From positions 50,613 through 114,612 of the forward strand of contig JAEZLZ010000020.1 of NCBI GenBank assembly GCA_023415055.1: a DNA stretch of 64,000 nucleotides, given 5' to 3'. Below, in pieces: positions 50,969 through 58,802 of the stretch; position 1 is the stretch's first letter, and every line of letters begins with the position of its first letter. The position numbers were made by a program, and so were the translations under genes. The DNA is from Bacillota bacterium (GTDB lineage Bacteria; Bacillota; Clostridia; Lachnospirales; Lachnospiraceae). The notes beneath the pieces are model-generated. The model was given only the letters and a program-made list of their open reading frames with translations. It was not told the DNA's origin and made no database searches.

Positions 50969-51211
50969 GGGCTGTCGCATTAAGATCTATTCTGGGAGGC
51001 TATACAAGAGAAAGTACGCTTTGCAAACTTTCTCTTGTCATGGATGAAGTAGCTCCCCTCACACACTGGTTGCCGGACATTTTCCTGTATTGTATACTGA
51101 AAGAGAACCTAATGTTCGCTTTTAATCCTACAAGATCAGAAATCTGTCCGGCAACCTGTATATTGAGGGGAGCTAATCCATCTAGCCTCCAATAGTAATA
51201 TATTTACGACA
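50969..51211. repeat. Nested inverted-repeat element of about 240 bp downstream of eno
   Basis: From outside in: TGTCG (50973-50977) with CGACA (51207-51211); CTATT with AATAG; GGAGGCTA (50995-51002) with TAGCCTCC (51183-51190); ATGGAT with ATCCAT; TAGCTCCCCTCA (51050-51061) with TGAGGGGAGCTA (51164-51175); GGTTGCCGGACA (51068-51079) with TGTCCGGCAACC (51144-51155). A small hairpin sits at 51005-51037. It fills most of the gap between the MBL gene and eno and has no credible reading frame. It is likely a structured RNA or a MITE-like insert. Confidence 0.75.
51005..51037 (+). repeat. Short hairpin repeat, family C, copy 1
   Basis: CAAGAGAAAGT pairs with ACTTTCTCTTG around the loop ACGCTTTGCAA, followed by TCATGGATGAAG. 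A close relative with the same loop lies at 56042-56070. Confidence 0.75.
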
Positions 51212-51239
51212 TAACTATCGTCGTTTCATTTATTCTGTA

Positions 51240-52547
51240 CTAAAATACACGGAATGCATCCTTACCGAGATATCTTGCTGAGCTTCCGAGCTCCTGCTCA
51301 ATCCGAAGAAGCTGATTATACTTCGCCACACGGTCCGTTCTGGAAGGTGCACCGGTCTTAATCTGTCCTGCATTCGTTGCTACAGCAATATCTGCCAGAG
51401 TGACATCCTCTGTCTCTCCGGAGCGATGGGATACTACTGCCGTCCAACGGTTGTTCTTCGCCATCTCGATTGCATCCAAGGTCTCAGTCAGAGAACCGAT
51501 TTGATTAAACTTGATCAATACTGAGTTAGATACGCCCTGTGTGATACCCTCCGTAATTCGATTGGTATTCGTAACGAACAAGTCATCTCCAACCAGCTGG
51601 ATCTTCTTACCAAGACGCTCGGTCAAGAGCTTCCAACCCTTCCAGTCTTCTTCTGCCAGACCATCCTCCAAAGAAATTACCGGGTATTTATTGCAGATCT
51701 CTTCCCAGAAGTCCACCATCTCTTCTACTGTCTTATATTCGCCAGCTTTCCAGAAGAGATAATCTCCCTTTCTACCTGCTTTCTCCGCTTCGTCATACAT
51801 CTCAGTTGCTGCTGCGTCAATCGCTATATAGAAATCTTCACCGGGACGATAGCCTGCTGTCTCTATCGCTTTCACAATATAATCCAATGCCTGGGTATCA
51901 CTGCTGAATTTGGGTGCAAATCCGCCTTCATCACCAACTGCGGTTACATAACCATCATTTTTTAATAGTTTCTTTAAGGTATGAAATACGGTAGCACTGT
52001 GTTCCAGAGCCTCTGAAAAGCTCTTGGCACCGACCGGCATGATCATGAATTCCTGGATATTGAGGCTGGAGTCTGCATGCTTTCCGCCATTGATTATGTT
52101 CATCATCGGCACAGGAAGAGTCTTCGCATTTACGCCGCCAAGGTATCGATACAAAGGTAAATGTAAGGAAGCGGCTGCGGCCTTGGCAACTGCAAGGGAT
52201 ACTCCAAGAATTGCATTTGCACCAAGCTTTCCCTTATTCGGAGTACCGTCTAAAGCGATCATCTTGGCATCGATGTCGCCCTGTTCCAGTGCGTTCATGC
52301 CAATAATTGCGGAAGCAATCGCTCCATTCACGTTTTCTACTGCCTTCTTCACACCGGTTCCAAGATATCTGCTCTTATCACCGTCTCTTAATTCAACAGC
52401 TTCGAAAGCTCCTGTGGAGGCACCGGAGGGAACTGCTGCCCTGCCAACACTGCCATCTGCCAGAGTAACTTCTGCTTCTACTGTTGGATTGCCTCTGGAA
52501 TCCAGAATTTCTCTTCCAATTATTTTCTCAATGATCAAATTTTTCAT
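51240..52547 (-). CDS. eno: Enolase
   Basis: A 435-residue glycolytic enzyme converting 2-phosphoglycerate to phosphoenolpyruvate. Signatures are EILDSRGNPTVEAEVTL, SGASTGAFEAVELRDGD, the metal site SLEDGLAEEDWKGW, LIKFNQIGSLTETLDAI and the late SHRSGETEDVTLADIAVA. ATG 52547 has AAAGGA upstream; an in-frame TTG at 52553 is possible. It is a single gene rather than part of a gap-pgk-tpi-gpm-eno operon, which is common in Lachnospiraceae. Confidence 0.98.
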   Translation of the reverse strand: MKNLIIEKIIGREILDSRGNPTVEAEVTLADGSVGRAAVPSGASTGAFEAVELRDGDKSRYLGTGVKKAVENVNGAIASAIIGMNALEQGDIDAKMIALDGTPNKGKLGANAILGVSLAVAKAAAASLHLPLYRYLGGVNAKTLPVPMMNIINGGKHADSSLNIQEFMIMPVGAKSFSEALEHSATVFHTLKKLLKNDGYVTAVGDEGGFAPKFSSDTQALDYIVKAIETAGYRPGEDFYIAIDAAATEMYDEAEKAGRKGDYLFWKAGEYKTVEEMVDFWEEICNKYPVISLEDGLAEEDWKGWKLLTERLGKKIQLVGDDLFVTNTNRITEGITQGVSNSVLIKFNQIGSLTETLDAIEMAKNNRWTAVVSHRSGETEDVTLADIAVATNAGQIKTGAPSRTDRVAKYNQLLRIEQELGSSARYLGKDAFRVF

Positions 52548-52661
52548 TATCAATCCATCCTTTCCGATTCATGTTTATTCTAAGATATTCTATTTTATTA
52601 TTCACGCATCTCTGGAAACTATTCCAATCATGAAGTACAAATCAGTTCACTTTGTTTTACT

Positions 52662-52691
52662 GTTATACTTTGATTTAAGTATACCAGTCAA
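52662..52691 (-). promoter_or_regulatory. eno promoter
   Basis: TTGACT (52686-52691), an 18-bp spacer and TATAAC (52662-52667) on the minus strand, about 115 bp before the eno start. Confidence 0.6.
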
Positions 52692-52703
52692 AAAGTGAAA
52701 TTC

Positions 52704-52719
52704 TGTGATTTGAATCACA
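52704..52719. promoter_or_regulatory. Crp/Fnr-type binding palindrome upstream of eno
   Basis: TGTGATTTGAATCACA is a 7-bp inverted repeat around TG and fits TGTGA-N6-TCACA exactly. Its centre lies roughly 57 bp upstream of the predicted eno transcription start, near the classic class I activator position. It also lies upstream of the divergent carboxypeptidase gene. Confidence 0.55.
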
Positions 52720-52867
52720 TTAGAAGGTTTATAATGGTAGTATCTTTCTATATTTTACCTGATTTTCTAGTTTTGGGCAAGTATTCGATTGTTATACCGT
52801 CAAAAAATTGATATACTAACTACAGCGTATATTATTTAAATCATGATTAACAGAGAGGATCAAATAT

Positions 52868-54373
52868 ATGAGTAAAACCTTTGAGAAATTAAAGCCATTA
52901 TTAGAAAAATCCATGGCCTTACAGACTGCACGCAATCTATTTGAGTGGGATGACCAGACCAGTGCACCCTTTGAGGCTGCAGAATATACATCCAAGGTAA
53001 TCGGAATTCTATCGGATGAATATATGAAAAGTATGATCAATGACGATGTTCGAAAGCTACTGAAGAAGTTGCAGGAGGATAAGGAGCAGGAGGAATTGAC
53101 TCAGACTGAGAAAGCCATTGTTAAGGAACTTACAAAGACCTATGAGCAATTGGAAAGTATTCCTCCCGAAGAATATCGCGCATTTAATGAATATACCTCC
53201 GTTGCGAACCGAATATGGGCAAAAGCAAAGAAGAACAATAAATATGAGGACTTCGCTCCTTATCTCAAGAAAATCATCGAATATAAAAAAAGCTTTGCAG
53301 GCTATCGTGCAAAAGGTAAAAAGAATCCCTATGAGGTTCTTCTGAGCGACTATGACGAATGCTTTATGATCAAGGAATTGGATACCTTCTTTCATAAGGT
53401 AAAGGAAGAGATTATTCCTCTTCTGAAGGAAGTAGCAAAGAAAGCAGAGACAATTGATAAAAGCTATAATTATCTATCCTACCCAGTAGATAAACAGAAG
53501 GAGTTCTGCCGCTTTTTAGCCGGATATGTCGGCTTTGACTTTAATCGTGGTGTTATTGCGGAGAGTGCTCACCCCTTTACCCTACAGCTTCATAATCATG
53601 ACGTGAGAATTACAGACCGTTATATAGAAAATAATCTGGAGAGTGCCATGTTCTCTATCATACATGAGAGCGGCCATGCTCTTTATGAGATGAATATTGA
53701 TGACGCGATTACCCAGACACTGGTAGGCGGTGGCGCGTCTATGGGGATGCATGAATCCCAGTCCCGCTTTTACGAGAATGTTCTTGGTCGAAGCACAGCC
53801 TTCTGGGAGCCGATCTACGATAAGCTGGTGAGTGTATTTCCGGAGAATCTGAGTAACATCACACTGGATCACTTTATTCGTGGAATCAATAAAGCGGCGC
53901 CAAATCTCATTCGTACCGAAGCAGACGAGCTTTCCTACTGTATTCATATTATAATTCGGTATGAAATTGAGAAGATGATCTTCCAAGATGAAGTGGACGT
54001 CGAAGAGCTTCCGAAGATATGGAATCAGAAATATCAGGAATATATGGGGATCTCGCCATCCTCCGACGCAGACGGAATCCTGCAGGATACCCATTGGTCC
54101 TGTGGTGAATTCGGGTATTTTCCCTCCTATGCTATCGGAACGGCAGTTGCCTCTCAGCTTTTTGCCTGTATGAAGGAAAAGATGCCTGTCGATCAATATT
54201 TGAAAGAGAGTAATTTAACACCGATACGCGAATTTTTACGAGATAATATCCACAAACACGGTGCGGTGAAAAACACAAATCAGCTCCTGAAGGATGTGTG
54301 CGGTGAGGAATTCAATGCAGATTATTATGTAGCCTATCTGAAGGAAAAATACGAGAATCTGTATCATCTTTAA
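52868..54373 (+). CDS. M32-family metallocarboxypeptidase (Taq carboxypeptidase type)
   Basis: A 501-residue helical zinc carboxypeptidase. The zinc motif is FSIIHESGHALYEMN (HExxH, about residue 265), with the third ligand in MGMHESQSRFYENVLGRS about 30 residues later. SAHPFTLQLHNHDVRIT and IRTEADELSYCIHIIIRYEI are typical M32 motifs. No signal peptide, so it is cytoplasmic and probably trims peptides. GAGAGGATC precedes the ATG. It is divergent from eno with a 320-bp shared upstream region. Confidence 0.95.
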   Translation: MSKTFEKLKPLLEKSMALQTARNLFEWDDQTSAPFEAAEYTSKVIGILSDEYMKSMINDDVRKLLKKLQEDKEQEELTQTEKAIVKELTKTYEQLESIPPEEYRAFNEYTSVANRIWAKAKKNNKYEDFAPYLKKIIEYKKSFAGYRAKGKKNPYEVLLSDYDECFMIKELDTFFHKVKEEIIPLLKEVAKKAETIDKSYNYLSYPVDKQKEFCRFLAGYVGFDFNRGVIAESAHPFTLQLHNHDVRITDRYIENNLESAMFSIIHESGHALYEMNIDDAITQTLVGGGASMGMHESQSRFYENVLGRSTAFWEPIYDKLVSVFPENLSNITLDHFIRGINKAAPNLIRTEADELSYCIHIIIRYEIEKMIFQDEVDVEELPKIWNQKYQEYMGISPSSDADGILQDTHWSCGEFGYFPSYAIGTAVASQLFACMKEKMPVDQYLKESNLTPIREFLRDNIHKHGAVKNTNQLLKDVCGEEFNADYYVAYLKEKYENLYHL

Positions 54374-54517
54374 TCCATAGTTTTTGAAAATAAAGTTTTC
54401 CCTTGGTAAGGTGAATTTTCATTTTTCAAGGATTATATATTCACTTTAATGCATATTTATAAATTTTATATTGCATTCTTTATGAAAACGTTGTAATATA
54501 ATAGCAAAAACAACCCC

Positions 54518-54556
54518 CATCCCTTCCCGAAGAAAGTCACCCTTCGTGAAGGGATG
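54518..54556 (+). other. Hairpin in the argH leader
   Basis: CATCCCTTC (54518-54526) pairs with GAAGGGATG (54548-54556), with CGAAG and CTTCG pairing inside. It lies about 85 bp before argH and about 145 bp after the carboxypeptidase stop. No T-run follows, so it is either a weak terminator or a leader structure. Confidence 0.5.
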
Positions 54557-54641
54557 GATCATATCATTCAGAAAGATATCAGTTTGCAGAGGTATTTGAT
54601 TATATAATACTTATGCATATCCGATTATAATGGAGGTAAAA

Positions 54642-56018
54642 ATGAAGCTTTGGGGCGGACGATTTACGAAGGAAACGAATCAATTGGTGCATAATTTCAA
54701 TGCATCCATTTCCTTTGACCAAAAATTCTTTAAACAGGATATTGAGGGAAGTATAGCTCATGTTACGATGTTAGCAAAGCAAGGGATCATAAATGAAGAA
54801 GAAAAATATCAGATTATCGATGGTCTATCCGGCATATTGGAGGATATCCAGAGCGGGAAGTTGGAGATTGACGGTAAACATGAGGATATTCACAGCTTTG
54901 TAGAGGCTCACCTGATTGAACGCATCGGTGATGCTGGGAAGAAGCTGCATACCGGCAGAAGCCGGAATGATCAGGTAGCTCTGGACATGAAGCTCTATAC
55001 CCGGGATGAGATTGGAGTAATCGACTCTTTGATAAAGGAGCTCATGACATCACTTCATACGATAATGAAGGAGCATACTGAGACCTTTATGCCTGGCTTT
55101 ACTCATCTGCAAAAAGCTCAGCCGGTTACTCTGGCCCACCATCTCGGAGCTTATTTTGAGATGTTCAAACGCGATCGCGGTCGTCTGTCCGATATCACAG
55201 AACGCATGAACCTCTCTCCTATCGGCTCAGGTGCTCTGGCAGGAACAACCTATCCTCTGGACCGTGAATATACCGCAGCTCTGCTTGGCTTTGACGGACC
55301 GACCTTAAATAGTATGGACAGCGTATCGGATCGAGATTATCTGATTGAATTGTTAAGTGCTCTTTCTACCATAATGATGCACCTAAGCCGCTTCAGTGAA
55401 GAGATAATCATCTGGAATACAAATGAATACCGCTTTGTTGAGTTAGATGATGCATACTCCACCGGTTCCAGTATCATGCCACAGAAAAAGAATCCGGATA
55501 TTGCCGAATTAGTTCGCGGTAAGACCGGACGCATCTATGGTGCCTTGCTTTCACTGCTTACGGTCATGAAGGGTCTTCCTCTGGCTTATAATAAGGATAT
55601 GCAGGAGGACAAAGAATTTACCTTCGATGCAATTGATACAGTCAAAGGCTGCCTCGCATTGTTTAACGGTATGATCTCTACCATGCGTTTTCATACGGAA
55701 GCAATGGCCTCAAGCGCTAAAAATGGTTTTACCAATGCTACCGATGCAGCTGATTATCTTGTTAATAAAGGGGTTCCATTTCGAGATGCTCATGGCATAG
55801 TCGGTCAACTGGTCCTTTATTGCATCGGCAAGGATATTGCGCTGGAGCAGATGAATATTGATGAATTTAAGCAGATCAGTCCTGTATTTGAAGAGGATAT
55901 CTATGATGCAATCAGCTTAACAACGTGTGTCAATAAGCGTAATACCATAGGAGCTCCCGGTAAAGAAGCCATGGAAAAGGTGATTGCTTTGAATGAACAG
56001 TATCTTGCACTTCCATAA
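54642..56018 (+). CDS. argH: Argininosuccinate lyase
   Basis: A 458-residue enzyme cleaving argininosuccinate to arginine and fumarate. It starts MKLWGGRFTKETNQLVHNFN, as expected. HTGRSRNDQVALDMKLY and the fumarase-superfamily signature GSSIMPQKKNPDIAELVRGK are present. ATG 54642 has GGAGGT 6 bases upstream; ATG 54630 overlaps that site. No argG is adjacent. A hairpin precedes it and a terminator follows. Confidence 0.97.
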   Translation: MKLWGGRFTKETNQLVHNFNASISFDQKFFKQDIEGSIAHVTMLAKQGIINEEEKYQIIDGLSGILEDIQSGKLEIDGKHEDIHSFVEAHLIERIGDAGKKLHTGRSRNDQVALDMKLYTRDEIGVIDSLIKELMTSLHTIMKEHTETFMPGFTHLQKAQPVTLAHHLGAYFEMFKRDRGRLSDITERMNLSPIGSGALAGTTYPLDREYTAALLGFDGPTLNSMDSVSDRDYLIELLSALSTIMMHLSRFSEEIIIWNTNEYRFVELDDAYSTGSSIMPQKKNPDIAELVRGKTGRIYGALLSLLTVMKGLPLAYNKDMQEDKEFTFDAIDTVKGCLALFNGMISTMRFHTEAMASSAKNGFTNATDAADYLVNKGVPFRDAHGIVGQLVLYCIGKDIALEQMNIDEFKQISPVFEEDIYDAISLTTCVNKRNTIGAPGKEAMEKVIALNEQYLALP

Positions 56019-56041
56019 AATCATTTTATAAAATGTAACCG

Positions 56042-56070
56042 ATAGAAAGTACGCTTTGCGAACTTTCTAT
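56042..56070 (+). repeat. Short hairpin repeat, family C, copy 2
   Basis: ATAGAAAGT pairs with ACTTTCTAT around the loop ACGCTTTGCGA, then TGTCACGAAT. It matches copy 1 (51005-51037) in loop and 3' flank; the outer base pair changes from G-C to T-A while pairing is kept. Confidence 0.75.
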
Positions 56071-56084
56071 TGTCACGAATAAGG

Positions 56085-56145
56085 AAAGACCCGGATAAGC
56101 GAATGCATCGAGTAATACCGATGACATCTGACAAACCGGGTCTTT
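56085..56145 (+). terminator. argH terminator
   Basis: AAAGACCCGG (56085-56094) pairs with CCGGGTCTTT (56136-56145), followed by TATTG. The loop is 41 bases with minor internal pairing. It lies 66 bp beyond the argH stop, after repeat copy C2. Confidence 0.8.
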
Positions 56146-56186
56146 TATTGCAACACTGATATTTTTGAAACTTGTATATCATTATT

Positions 56187-56519
56187 TTACTGAATTAATA
56201 GTATAACAATATTAGCAATTATTATGACTGCACTTACTATGGTGTTTTTTATCTGGGTTGTCTTATCTCTCTTATTTCCCAAGATATAAAGGACCACCAG
56301 AATACCAAGCATAATTAGCATATAGATCCACTTTGGCATAATATTGTCCATCTCACCATGGGTGCTGATCTGAGTCGCAATTTTATTCGGTAGCCTCGGA
56401 TACATCACTGCATCAAAGGCAATTGTGATTAATAAGCCTAATCCATGCAATATTGGATAGCTGTAATTCTTAAATTGCTTCAACTTCTTCTCATCCTTCC
56501 CTCTAATGTTATATAGCAT
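56187..56519 (-). CDS. DUF1648 (SdpI-like) small membrane protein
   Basis: A 110-residue protein with three hydrophobic segments. YPILHGLGLLITIAFDAVMY is followed by PRLPNKIATQISTHGEMDNI, which matches the DUF1648 pattern of a helix followed by LP-x2-I-x2-H-x3-G. Two more helices (WIYMLIMLGILVVLYIL and IVSAVIIIANIVILLI) follow. Relatives include SdpI immunity-like proteins, but this one is shorter. It is a single gene, convergent with argH. Confidence 0.75.
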   Translation of the reverse strand: MLYNIRGKDEKKLKQFKNYSYPILHGLGLLITIAFDAVMYPRLPNKIATQISTHGEMDNIMPKWIYMLIMLGILVVLYILGNKRDKTTQIKNTIVSAVIIIANIVILLIQ

Positions 56520-56638
56520 CCTCTCAGCCTGCTCTGTTTTCTATTATATGCCTTACCCCGTAATATTTCAATCATTTACCAGTGTCGTATTCTCCAATTA
56601 TTAAGAGTTTATCGTCTAAAATTCTATCGCTTTATACA

Positions 56639-56667
56639 TTGACACATTTTTAACAATGTATTATACT
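56639..56667 (+). promoter_or_regulatory. Promoter of the hydrogenase operon
   Basis: TTGACA (56639-56644), a 17-bp spacer and TATACT (56662-56667). Transcription would start near 56674. The spacer contains TTAACAA, a Rex half-site, as in the rex promoter. The rest of the gap from 56520 shows nothing more. Confidence 0.8.
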
Positions 56668-56675
56668 ATTTGAGA

Positions 56676-56693
56676 TTGTTAATTCATTAACAA
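56676..56693. promoter_or_regulatory. Rex operator (ROP site) at the hydrogenase operon start
   Basis: TTGTTAA-TTCA-TTAACAA is a perfect match to the Rex consensus TTGTTAA-N4-TTAACAA; symmetry extends two bases further on each side (56674-56695). It lies at the predicted transcription start, where a bound repressor would block RNA polymerase. rex is encoded in this window at 4279-4920. Confidence 0.92.
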
Positions 56694-56848
56694 TCTTTCA
56701 AATTTATTGAAGTACTACAGTGAATAATTCACCAAGCGAATATCGATTCGTTTTCGAAAGCATTGCACCTAGGTCACCAAAGCCAGGTAAGTATACACAG
56801 AAGAAGCATTATGAAGGAAAATATAATGCACTAGGAAAGGGGTTCATC

Positions 56849-57115
56849 ATGAATATTTATATCTGCGTTGGCAGTTCCTGCCACATCAAAGGTTCCTATG
56901 ACATCATCCAATTAATGAAGGAGGCAGTTGCTGTACATCAACTGGAGGGTAAAATAAATCTATCAGCTGCTTTTTGTCTCGGTCACTGTACCGACGGTGT
57001 CACAGTCAAGATAGACGAAGAATTGATCTGCGGAGTATCAAAGGAAAGTTTTCCTGACTTTTTCGAAAATCAAGTTCTCACCAGATTAAACTACATAAAA
57101 AGTCAAAGGGTGTGA
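56849..57115 (+). CDS. Thioredoxin-like [2Fe-2S] ferredoxin (NuoE/HndA C-terminal type)
   Basis: An 88-residue protein beginning MNIYICVGSSCHIKGSYDII. C-x4-C in ICVGSSCHIKG and C-x3-C in AAFCLGHCTDGVTV are the four [2Fe-2S] cysteines of the thioredoxin-like ferredoxin fold. It lacks the N-terminal helical half of full NuoE. AAAGGGG lies about 9 bases before ATG 56849; earlier in-frame starts have no homology. It is the first gene of the Rex-controlled operon and 4 bp ahead of the sensory hydrogenase, so it likely carries electrons to or from it. Confidence 0.9.
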   Translation: MNIYICVGSSCHIKGSYDIIQLMKEAVAVHQLEGKINLSAAFCLGHCTDGVTVKIDEELICGVSKESFPDFFENQVLTRLNYIKSQRV

Positions 57116-57119
57116 TCCT

Positions 57120-58802
57120 ATGAACTATTACATACAATTAAAAAAATCCAATTGTAAAAACTGCTATAAATGTATCCGACATTGTCCGGTCAAATCGATT
57201 CGTTTTTCCGATCATCAGGCTAATATCGTTAAGGAGCAATGTATTCTCTGCGGAGAATGCTTTGTGGCCTGTCCACAGAATGCAAAACAGATTCGTAGCG
57301 ATATCAGTATCGTCAAGGACATGATCGCCTCGGGTAAACAAGTCTATGCCAGCGTTGCACCTTCCTTCATAGCGAACTATGAAGGTGTCGACCTTAGCGG
57401 ATTAGCTAACGCGCTCTCCCATCTCGGCTTCGCCGGAGTAGAGGAAACTGCACTTGGTGCGACTATCGTAAAGCAGGAGTATGAATCAATGATTCGTTCA
57501 GGAAATGGGAAAGCGATTATCTCCTCCTGCTGTCATACCGTGAATAGCCTCATTCAAAAGCATTACCCTGAGGCTCTTCCCTACCTGGCCAATGTTCTTT
57601 CACCGATGCAGGCTCACTGCAGTAAGTTGAAGGAGGAGCATCCCGGTGCTTATACTGTTTTTCTCGGTCCTTGTATCTCGAAAAAAGAGGAGGCGGAGCT
57701 ATATCCCGGTATCGTGGATTGTGCCTTAACCTTCGAGGAACTGTCTTACTGGTTGAAGGAGGAAGGTATTACGATTATTCCGACTACGGATCCGATACCT
57801 GCTGATGACGGCCGAGCCAGATTATTTCCCATTCCCGGTGGAATTATCCGTTCCATGTTCACCGAAGATCTGGATTATGATTTTATTACCGTGGATGGTT
57901 TAGATAACTGCATGAATGCACTCGATAACATCATAAAGGGAGAATTGAGCAACTGCTTCATAGAGATGAGTGGCTGCTCCGGAAGCTGTATCGGTGGTCC
58001 GGCTATGGATAAGGAACGTAGGACGCCTCTCTCCGACTATATCCGTGTGAACCGTTATGCCGGGGAGAAGGACTTTCCGATTGCTTCTCCAGCTTCCGAA
58101 CAGCTGACTAAAACATTTACTTTTATCGGCTGTCATAATCAGATGCCTGGAAGCAGTGCCATCGAGGAGATCTTACATAAGATGGGCAAGTCGCGTCCCG
58201 AGCATGAGTTAAACTGTGGCAGCTGTGGTTATAACACCTGTCGGGAGAAAGCGGTCGCTGTGCTGCAGGGGAAAGCGGATCTCACCATGTGCCTTCCCTA
58301 CCTGAAGGAAAAAGCAGAGAATTTCTCCGATAATATCATATATAACATGCCGAATGGAGTTCTAGTACTCAATGAAGAGCTGGAGGTGCAGCAGATCAAT
58401 CGCGCTGCAAGACAAATCCTGAATATTGCTCACAAGAGTGATATCCTTGGCGCTCCGGTAATCCGCATTCTCAATCCTTCCTCTTATCTGGAGGTAATGA
58501 CCAGCGGACACAACATCCATGATAAATTAAGCTATCTCGCCGATTATCAGAGATACGTGGAAGAGACAATCATCTATGACCGTACTTATCACATTATTAT
58601 CAGCATCATGCGGGATATCACTGCCGAGGAAAAAGCACGTCTTAAGAAAGAACAGATCAGTAAGCAGACCATGGAGATAACCGATAAAGTAATCGAGAAA
58701 CAGATGAGAGTTGTTCAGGAGATTGCTTCCTTGCTAGGCGAGACCACTGCAGAGACCAAGATAGCTCTTACCAATTTAAAGGAGACACTTGGCAATGAAT
58801 AA
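57120..58802 (+). CDS. hydS: Putative sensory [FeFe]-hydrogenase with PAS domain (HydS, group C-like)
   Basis: A 560-residue multidomain protein. Two [4Fe-4S] ferredoxin motifs use C12/15/18/22 and C41/44/47/51. The H-cluster domain has SSCCH (C137-138), LGPCISKKEE (C185) and MSGCSGSCIGGP (C286, C290), relaxed relative to catalytic hydrogenases. A further Fe-S motif follows (C366, C369, C374, C391). Residues about 400-510 form a PAS domain (NMPNGVLVLNEELEVQQINR), then a coiled coil. This layout matches proposed H2-sensing hydrogenases, as described in Ruminococcus albus. It overlaps the phosphatase gene by 8 bp. Confidence 0.88.
   Translation: MNYYIQLKKSNCKNCYKCIRHCPVKSIRFSDHQANIVKEQCILCGECFVACPQNAKQIRSDISIVKDMIASGKQVYASVAPSFIANYEGVDLSGLANALSHLGFAGVEETALGATIVKQEYESMIRSGNGKAIISSCCHTVNSLIQKHYPEALPYLANVLSPMQAHCSKLKEEHPGAYTVFLGPCISKKEEAELYPGIVDCALTFEELSYWLKEEGITIIPTTDPIPADDGRARLFPIPGGIIRSMFTEDLDYDFITVDGLDNCMNALDNIIKGELSNCFIEMSGCSGSCIGGPAMDKERRTPLSDYIRVNRYAGEKDFPIASPASEQLTKTFTFIGCHNQMPGSSAIEEILHKMGKSRPEHELNCGSCGYNTCREKAVAVLQGKADLTMCLPYLKEKAENFSDNIIYNMPNGVLVLNEELEVQQINRAARQILNIAHKSDILGAPVIRILNPSSYLEVMTSGHNIHDKLSYLADYQRYVEETIIYDRTYHIIISIMRDITAEEKARLKKEQISKQTMEITDKVIEKQMRVVQEIASLLGETTAETKIALTNLKETLGNE

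Noticed and set aside
56720..56848. N-terminal extension of the thioredoxin-like ferredoxin (MNNSPSEYRFVFESIAPRSP)
   Set aside because: Family homology begins only at 56849, which has its own ribosome binding site; the upstream part lies in the operon leader.
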